Shown here piece after piece: positions 5,453-8,724 of a stretch of DNA of 8,724 bases (positions are counted from its first letter, which is position 1; each line of letters begins with the position of its first letter). The translations under genes were made by a program, and so were the position numbers. The stretch spans positions 1 through 8,724 of the forward strand of contig CAZXFW010000022.1 of NCBI GenBank assembly GCA_964640175.1, read 5' to 3'. The DNA is from JACKDX01 sp964640175. GTDB taxonomy: Bacteria > Myxococcota_A > Polyangia > Polyangiales > GCA-016699535. The notes beneath the pieces were generated by a model that made no database searches, was not told the origin of the DNA, and saw only the letters and a program-made list of their open reading frames with translations.

Positions 5453-5560
5453 ATGCCTTCCTGGGGCCCGGTTTCCCGCCGCGATTTGGTTCGTGCGTTG
5501 CGAAAACTGGGTTTTGATGGTCCGTTCAAACTATCCCGAAGAGATTGGGAATCCGTTTAA
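5453..5560 (+). pseudogene. hicA: HicA toxin with in-frame internal deletion
   Basis: A 35-residue open frame, MPSWGPVSRRDLVRALRKLG then FDGPFKLSRRDWESV. The first 25 residues match the start of a HicA of the 'GPVSRRDLIR...LGFDGPF-SGGKHQFM' type; the last nine match that family's usual end ('GISREEWE'). The middle, about 35-40 residues including the GGKHQ catalytic histidine, is missing without loss of frame. The product cannot have RNase activity by the known mechanism, but could still fold poorly or bind HicB as a decoy. It lies 2 nt after an intact hicB. The deletion interpretation rests on remembered family patterns. Confidence 0.75.
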
Positions 5561-5564
5561 CTCA

Positions 5565-5726
5565 TTACGTAACTATGTGTCGTCTGTCCCGCATTGCCTC
5601 TAAATGACAAACAATGGCTTCTTCAATATTGGCCACAGCTTCCTCGTAGGTGTCGCCTTGAGAAGCGCACCCGGGCAAATCAGGAACGTAGACGCTGTAG
5701 CCCCCATCATCCTCCTGTTCAAACAC
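5565..5726 (-). pseudogene. hicB: HicB antitoxin remnant, N-terminus lost
   Basis: Fifty-three codons read VFEQEDDGGYSVYVPDLPGC, ASQGDTYEEAVANIEEAI, then VCHLEAMRDRRH and a stop at 5567-5565. This is the HicB core. The expected first few residues are missing: an in-frame stop lies just upstream in sequence that runs into repeat R1. The usual Pro/Glu-containing C-terminal strand also looks lost. A GTG at 5726 could still start translation. No hicA partner is adjacent on this strand; the deleted hicA at 5453-5560 is convergent and of a different type. Confidence 0.7.
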
Positions 5727-5750
5727 CGCCTAGGGCTACCGGCCGCAGTG

Positions 5751-5879
5751 ATGTAGGCGCTTGGCCTACCAAAGCCTGTCACAAGGTGGCCGGTGTGGTC
5801 ATGGATCGGTCACACTAGTATCCGGAGGCGGAGTGTGTGGTGGCGGGCTTATCCTTACTGCGCCCGGGCGGAAATGGAG
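5751..5879 (+). repeat. direct repeat R1 (first of four)
   Basis: It shares with R2-R4 a core of about 92 bp containing GGTCATGGATCGGTCACAC (here 5797-5815). Its 3' part, CTTACTGCGCCCGGGCGGAA then ATGGA, is shared only with R3. It is the most diverged copy at the left. It ends almost at the brnA stop codon (5884-5882). Confidence 0.85.
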
Positions 5880-5881
5880 TA

Positions 5882-6172
5882 TTAGGATGCCCGTTTAAGC
5901 TCGGCCTTAAGTCGGTCCGATAAAAACACCTTGAGCAATGATTGATAGGGCACATCTCGCTGATTTGCTAACACTTTGATCTGTGCCAACATCGAGTTTG
6001 GCAATCGCAAAGAAATGGTGGTTGTCGATGGCTTAAGTCGAGGAAAAATCACCGGCTCCGCATCGTGCCATGAGACATAATCTGCAGAATCATGGGTTAG
6101 CCAAAATTTCCGTTCTTGCGCTTCAGTTTTGAACTTAGGGAGTTTTGACTGTTTTCTTTTCGGCTTGGTCAT
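5882..6172 (-). CDS. brnA: BrnA/CopG-type ribbon-helix-helix antitoxin
   Basis: A 96-residue antitoxin. The N-terminal half reads KLPKFKTEAQERKFWLTHDS then ADYVSWHDAEPVIFPRLKPS, the toxin-contacting part of CopG/BrnA antitoxins. The C-terminal half, TTTISLRLPNSMLAQIKVLA then NQRDVPYQSLLKVFLSDRL, is a ribbon-helix-helix DNA-binding domain. It should neutralise BrnT and repress the palindrome at 6459-6481. The ATG at 6172 lies inside brnT (38-nt overlap), and the start gives a family-typical N-terminus. Complete and of normal length. Confidence 0.88.
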   Translation of the reverse strand: MTKPKRKQSKLPKFKTEAQERKFWLTHDSADYVSWHDAEPVIFPRLKPSTTTISLRLPNSMLAQIKVLANQRDVPYQSLLKVFLSDRLKAELKRAS

Positions 6173-6455
6173 ACGCCTCTCTTTCTCTTTTACTCATATC
6201 TCGGGCTGAGATCACTCGTAGGTGCTTTTTTCGTATAGCGAACACCACAAAAAGCTTCCTCTGGGTATCCGTGTGTCCAAGAGCATAAAATCGTCTTTCT
6301 TGGGTAGAATGTTTTTGATCCACCTGTATGACTAACGGAAGATTAAAAAACACTTGCTCACATTCGGATGGCAGCACTTGGTGCTTAATCTGACTTTTGT
6401 AAAGATTGCCTTCATCCCACTCGAACCCCTCGCATTCTCGGAGCACACGAAGCAT
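6135..6455 (-). CDS. brnT: BrnT-family RNase toxin
   Basis: A 106-residue BrnT (RelE-like ribonuclease fold). The family start FEWDEGNLYKSQIKHQVLPS is present, although the usual 'KHGV' reads KHQV. The middle strand ERRFYALGHTDTQRKLFVVF and the conserved end HLRVISARDMSKREREAYDQ follow. The frame is open to 6545, but ATG 6455 is preferred: it lies directly after the palindromic operator, 7 nt after a TAATAT -10, and gives the usual size. There is no Shine-Dalgarno. The operon is brnT-brnA with a 38-nt overlap. Apparently intact. Confidence 0.84.
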   Translation of the reverse strand: MLRVLRECEGFEWDEGNLYKSQIKHQVLPSECEQVFFNLPLVIQVDQKHSTQERRFYALGHTDTQRKLFVVFAIRKKHLRVISARDMSKREREAYDQAEKKTVKTP

Positions 6456-6458
6456 GTA

Positions 6459-6481
6459 TTGTATATTACCACAATATACAA
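6459..6481 (-). promoter_or_regulatory. operator/promoter of brnT-brnA
   Basis: An inverted repeat with 9-bp arms TTGTATATT and AATATACAA around 5 bp. On the minus strand a -10 TAATAT (6468-6463) lies inside it, 7 nt before the brnT ATG. No convincing -35 is seen. Probably the BrnA binding site. Confidence 0.6.
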
Positions 6482-6574
6482 CGGTGGCTAACTGTCCAGA
6501 GTCCGAGTTAAATGGTCTTGCAATTTCAATGATTTGCAAATCCAAGGGCGATGCGATCCCGCGGTTTTGGTGAT

Positions 6575-6734
6575 GTTAATCCTCCACCATGGTGGGGAGT
6601 GTAGGCAAAGGCGCACCAAAGCGCGTCACAAGGTGGCGAGTGTGGTCATGGATCGGTCACACTAGGATCCGGAGGCGAAGTGTGTGGTGGCTGGCTTATC
6701 TTTAATGACACGTAGGCATCTAAGCTGCGTGCTG
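6575..6734 (+). repeat. direct repeat R2, carrying a duplicated gene start
   Basis: It matches R4 over about 160 bp with no indel (constant offset of 1797) from GTTAAYC to the GTGCTGG region. Its 3' part contains ATGACACGTAGGCATCTAAG (6705 onward), the first codons of the exported-protein gene at 8502. Here that frame soon ends in TAG, so it is a vestigial gene start. Confidence 0.88.
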
Positions 6735-6776
6735 GCGGTGTTTTGTGTTTTATAGGCTTGGTAGGTCACGCCTGTT

Positions 6777-7126
6777 CTAGAGCTTGCGCATCCTAACTCT
6801 GTCAGCTTCAACCACGCTGAAGTAGCCTGACCAGTCGTTACGGCTTTCCAAACTTTAGTGACCAGCACGGCAAAACGCGTCGGGTTATCCGTAGCTACGC
6901 GGAATAAAACAATCCCTTCTGTGATTCGCGTTGTCCCATGTACCGCTAGTCGTCCAAAATCTTTGTCCAGCGTTATCAATACTCGGCGTCCTTCGTTAGC
7001 CAGTTGAATGACGTTCTCATCATTGGCGCCGGGAGCTGTTTCTAAGACCCAGGACACGTCGTGACCTTTTTCCCGAAGCGCCTGTATGGCTTGGCCAGGG
7101 AAATTTTCATCAGCAACAAGGCGCAT
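6777..7126 (-). pseudogene. DUF5615 PIN-like toxin with C-terminal frameshift
   Basis: DUF5615 (Mut7-C-like, PIN-fold) proteins are putative RNase toxins paired with DUF433 antitoxins. The ATG at 7126 begins MRLVADENFPGQAIQALREK, with acidic residues D6 and E7, D36 (GAND), and D54/D56 in ITLDKDFG, as expected for a PIN-like centre. After residue 100 (TTGQ) the frame leaves the family pattern and runs on through repeat R2 to about 6662. In the shifted frame the expected end appears: YFSVVEADRVRMRKL and TAG at 6779-6777. One G is missing at 6826-6827 (CAGG for CAGGG). All the catalytic-type residues precede the break, so residual activity is possible, but the last strand is replaced by an unrelated tail. 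A sequencing indel cannot be excluded. Confidence 0.78.
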
Positions 7127-7133
7127 GGCGCGC

Positions 7134-7361
7134 TCAACTAGCCAGCGGATAAACGCGTTCGTTCTTGAGCATCTCGCTCGCATAAGCGAGGCAGGCTTGG
7201 ATATCCTTGCGATCGAGGCCTGGATAGTTGTTTTGAATATCTTCTACCGACCAGCCCTGAGCTAATAATTCGATGACAAGTTCCACCGTAATTCGAGTTC
7301 CCTTAATGATGGGCTTGCCTGCCTGTATGTTGGGATCGATGACAATTCTCTGCTCTGGCAT
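7134..7361 (-). CDS. DUF433-family antitoxin
   Basis: A 75-residue DUF433 protein: RIVIDPNIQAGKPIIKGTRI, then TVELVIELLAQGWSVEDIQN and YPGLDRKDIQACLAYASEML. The GKPIIKGTRITV turn and the following helices form the winged HTH-like DNA-binding core known in this family, which is regularly found upstream of DUF5615 toxins. ATG 7361 is chosen over the longer open frame to 7403 because it starts the family pattern and lies 6 nt after an extended -10. The toxin start follows the stop after 7 nt. Intact, while the toxin is frameshifted. Confidence 0.86.
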   Translation of the reverse strand: MPEQRIVIDPNIQAGKPIIKGTRITVELVIELLAQGWSVEDIQNNYPGLDRKDIQACLAYASEMLKNERVYPLAS

Positions 7362-7367
7362 CACGAA

Positions 7368-7376
7368 ACTATAGCA
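7368..7376 (-). promoter_or_regulatory. extended -10 promoter of the DUF433-DUF5615 operon
   Basis: TGCTATAGT on the minus strand is an extended -10; its hexamer ends 6 nt before the ATG. No good -35 is visible at 16-18 bp. The same motif serves the hicB at 5211. A leaderless message is implied. Upstream, ACACGTGT (7393-7400) is a short palindrome that may be an operator half. Confidence 0.5.
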
Positions 7377-7469
7377 TAAATGCAAATCCACTACACGTGT
7401 CATGGGTGGATTTAGCAGTATCGTCCAGGCACGGCCGATATTCGGGCATGATTCAGATTATCCATATTA

Positions 7470-7605
7470 AGTGGGCGCATGTGGGCAAAGGCGCACCAAA
7501 GCGTGTCACAAGGTGGGGAGTGTGGTCATGGATCGGTCACACGAGGATCCGGAGTCGAAGTGTGTGGTGGCTGGCTTATCCTTACTGCGCCCGGGCGGAA
7601 ATGGA
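7470..7605 (+). repeat. direct repeat R3
   Basis: The shared core GGTCATGGATCGGTCACAC is at 7524-7542. The 3' part CTTACTGCGCCCGGGCGGAA then ATGGA matches R1. A REP/MITE-like element sits exactly at its 3' edge. Just left of it, 7449-7470 resembles a scrap of a BrnT C-terminus (IQIIHIK versus IRVIHIR). Confidence 0.85.
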
Positions 7606-7733
7606 ATCAGGGGACACCTTACCTATTTCGGATGGGTGGTTATGCGGCTTTGGCATTTGGGATGATGTAGTGGGCGCTCGACGAAAACGCCATCAGACGC
7701 GTGTGAATAATTAAGTAAGGTGTCCCCTGATTC
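7604..7733. repeat. REP/MITE-like element, copy E (best preserved)
   Basis: A 130-bp element with perfect 19-bp inverted ends, GAATCAGGGGACACCTTAC and its complement at 7715-7733. The interior differs from copy D. It has no ORF. Its left end joins the 3' end of R3, between R3 and the brnT promoter. Confidence 0.8.
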
Positions 7734-7765
7734 TCCGATTCCAACCGTTCGACTCGGAGTGTTAA

Positions 7766-7806
7766 TTGGGCTTTTCGACTATAGTGAATTATAGTGTATT
7801 ATATTA
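7766..7806 (+). promoter_or_regulatory. promoter region of brnT-brnA (second module)
   Basis: Candidate boxes are TTGGGC (7766-7771), an 18-bp spacer and TATAGT (7790-7795); TTCGAC (7774-7779), 17 bp and TATTAT (7797-7802) is an alternative. Three 10-bp units, TATAGTGAAT, TATAGTGTAT and TATATTAATG, are stacked at 7780-7809 on one helix face, and ACTATA/TATAGT form an inverted repeat, suggesting an operator. Confidence 0.5.
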
Positions 7807-8163
7807 ATGGCAACTTTTGCTTTTGTTCAGTGGCTTGTAGATTGGATAGAAACGCAGTCCTACTTCGTTTTTGAATGGGACTTAGGGAACAGGACCAAGA
7901 ATTTTGTTAAGCATGGAATTACGATTGACGAAGCAGAATCGGTATTTGAACAAGTGGAAGCTATTAGGGCACTCGGCGAGCAAGTTGCCCCGAAAATTAA
8001 AGAGCCAAGATATGGGATCCTTGGAATTACTAGCAGCCTGGAACATGTGTTCGCTTGTTTTACGATTCGCGGATCAGCAATTCGAGTCATCCATATTCGG
8101 AAAATGAATAAGAAGGAACGGAGGCTTTATGCCAAGCTATGTAAGGAACGACAAGGGGTATAG
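7807..8163 (+). CDS. brnT: BrnT-family RNase toxin (second copy)
   Basis: A 118-residue BrnT. After a 20-residue N-terminal extension, the family start reads FEWDLGNRTKNFVKHGITID with the canonical KHG. The strand YGILGITSSLEHVFACFTIR and the end IRVIHIRKMNKKERRLYAKL follow. ATG 7807 is the only plausible start, since no ATG, GTG or TTG occurs in frame before the core. The extension is longer than in the other BrnT here. brnA overlaps its end by 35 nt. It is only distantly similar to the BrnT at 6135-6455, so it is not a recent duplicate. Intact. Confidence 0.86.
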   Translation: MATFAFVQWLVDWIETQSYFVFEWDLGNRTKNFVKHGITIDEAESVFEQVEAIRALGEQVAPKIKEPRYGILGITSSLEHVFACFTIRGSAIRVIHIRKMNKKERRLYAKLCKERQGV

Positions 8164-8362
8164 CAACGTCAAGTTCAATGCGAAGGCGATCAAAGAAGCC
8201 TATGCAAAGGCAAAGACTAAGAAGAAGCACCCTACCAGCGTTAACTTACCTGAAGAGGTGATCGTCGAACTGAAAGCGCGAGCCCTGAAGATGGAAATCC
8301 CATACCAAACATTGATGCGAAAGCTAATTGTCGAAGGGCTCGCCAAGCAAAAAGTGGCCTAG
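8129..8362 (+). CDS. brnA: BrnA/CopG-like ribbon-helix-helix antitoxin (second copy)
   Basis: A 77-residue antitoxin. The Lys-rich N-terminal half (KAIKEAYAKAKTKKKHPTS) leads into a ribbon-helix-helix domain, SVNLPEEVIVELKARALKME then IPYQTLMRKLIVEGLAK. ATG 8129 has GGAGG at 8120-8124 inside brnT and overlaps brnT by 35 nt. It is shorter than the BrnA at 5882-6172, and the usual Trp-containing toxin-binding segment is not evident; the CopG-like class is clearer than strict BrnA membership. It should regulate the promoter at 7766-7806. Intact. Confidence 0.8.
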   Translation: MPSYVRNDKGYSNVKFNAKAIKEAYAKAKTKKKHPTSVNLPEEVIVELKARALKMEIPYQTLMRKLIVEGLAKQKVA

Positions 8363-8371
8363 AAAATGAAA

Positions 8372-8534
8372 GTTAACCTTTGTTCATGGTGGGGGATGTG
8401 GGCAAAGGCGCACCAAAGCGCGTCACAAGGTGGCGAGTGTGGTCATGGATCGGTCACACTAGGATCCGGAGGCGAAGTGTGTGGTGGCTGGCTTATCTTT
8501 AATGACACGTAGGCATCTAAGCTGCGTGCTGGTG
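8372..8534 (+). repeat. direct repeat R4, joined to the exported-protein gene
   Basis: The shared core GGTCATGGATCGGTCACAC is at 8441-8459. The repeat runs without indel parallel to R2 and extends into the first codons of the gene at 8502. It probably holds that gene's native upstream region. Three AGTGTG/CACACT elements in the core can form alternative hairpins. Confidence 0.88.
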
Positions 8535-8724
8535 GTGTTGCTTGTGCTTTTGTGTGCCTCGAGTGCGTTGGCGAAGCCGAGGCGTAAGCACCGCAAGGCC
8601 AAGGCGCAAACGAGTGCGGAGCTAAACGCGCGCAAAGAGCGCGAGCGCGAAGAGGCGCAGGCTGCGCAAGCCCAGGCCAAACACAACGCCGATGCCAAGC
8701 TAGAAGAAGCCAAGCGGCGGTTTG
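8502..8724 (+). CDS. exported charged protein, 5' part only
   Basis: The frame is open from ATG 8502 to the window edge (74 codons). Residues 1-24 form a classical Sec signal peptide: basic start MTRRHLS, hydrophobic core CVLVVLLVLLC, and an ALA cleavage site before KP. The Cys in the core lacks the small residue a lipobox needs before it. The mature part starts with a Lys/Arg block (KPRRKHRKAKAQ) followed by a Glu/Ala/Gln/Lys/Arg helix ending EEAKRRF, the kind of lead-in found before TPR repeats in myxobacterial periplasmic proteins. That later domain is outside the window and is conjecture. No clear Shine-Dalgarno precedes the ATG; an in-frame GTG at 8481 is a weaker alternative. It is more GC-rich than the TA genes, so it is probably native flanking DNA. 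Confidence 0.72.
   Translation, partial: MTRRHLSCVLVVLLVLLCASSALAKPRRKHRKAKAQTSAELNARKEREREEAQAAQAQAKHNADAKLEEAKRRF

Noticed and set aside
6456..6545. N-terminal extension of the first brnT upstream of 6455
   Set aside because: The extra 30 codons cross the palindromic operator and -10 and have no BrnT counterpart.
7397..7714. Plus-strand frames running through R3 and the REP-like element
   Set aside because: They consist of repeat sequence and change across copies; no conserved product across R1-R4.
7733..7759. CTCCGA...TCGGAG hairpin as a terminator
   Set aside because: A six-base stem with a 15-base loop and no T-run is too weak to call.
5751..8534. R1-R4 as classical integron attC sites
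   Set aside because: Position and spacing fit, but no GTTRRRY paired with RYYYAAC was found; the nearest (GTTAATC, GTTAACC) breaks the consensus, and no integrase is present.
8459..8713. Minus-strand frame of 84 codons at the right edge
   Set aside because: Low-complexity Ala/Ser/Leu antisense of the signal-peptide gene; the plus strand gives a textbook signal peptide and is preferred.
1..8724. CRISPR array or tRNA/rRNA genes
   Set aside because: No regularly spaced short repeats and no cloverleaf or rRNA-like stretches were seen; the repeats present are long and widely spaced.

Overview
The window is an accessory island made almost entirely of small type II-like toxin-antitoxin (TA) operons. 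I count nine recognisable TA modules plus fragments of at least four further antitoxin genes. The only non-TA genes are a VOC-family protein (2131-2610) and the start of a secreted, charged protein at the right edge (from 8502). There is no integrase, transposase, tRNA or phage gene. The host is uncertain. A signal-peptide protein rich in Lys, Arg, Ala, Glu and Gln, and the dense mix of HicAB, BrnTA, DUF433/DUF5615 and XRE/nucleotidyltransferase pairs, fit an uncultured Gram-negative of myxobacterial or other deltaproteobacterial type. This is inference from style, not a marker gene.

Layout. 62-434 (minus): hicB with a frameshifted hicA. 568-1912 (minus): an XRE regulator and a nucleotidyltransferase with tandem operators. 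2131-2610 (plus): VOC protein. 2735-3309 (plus): RelE/ParE-like toxin, then Phd/YefM-like antitoxin. 3329-3690: a graveyard of spliced antitoxin fragments. 3698-4268 (minus): hicA-hicB with an RHH-type antitoxin. 4393-5006 (minus): hicA-hicB with an XRE-type antitoxin. 5211-5560 (plus): hicB with an internally deleted hicA. 5565-5726 (minus): truncated hicB. 5882-6455 (minus): brnT-brnA. 6777-7361 (minus): DUF433 antitoxin with a frameshifted DUF5615 toxin. 7807-8362 (plus): a second brnT-brnA. 8502 to the end: exported protein, partial.

Two dispersed repeat families frame the modules. One is a palindromic REP/MITE-like element with ends resembling GGGGACACCTTACTTAATTC, at 493-568, 2614-2636, 4331-4382, 5055-5168 and 7604-7733. 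The other is a directly oriented repeat of about 130-160 bp (R1-R4, near 5751, 6575, 7470 and 8372) that recurs every 850-920 bp with one TA operon between copies, like a cassette array. R2 and R4 also share the first codons of the exported-protein gene, so R2 looks like a duplicated gene start.

Two themes recur. First, damage falls largely on toxins while the partner antitoxin stays open: a 1-base frameshift in hicA, a 1-base frameshift in the DUF5615 toxin, and an in-frame internal deletion in another hicA. Second, in at least six modules a plausible -10 hexamer lies only 6-7 nt before the first gene's start codon, usually close to or overlapping an operator-like palindrome and with no Shine-Dalgarno. 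This suggests leaderless, autoregulated TA transcripts, whereas downstream genes are reached by overlap or by a good GGAGG.
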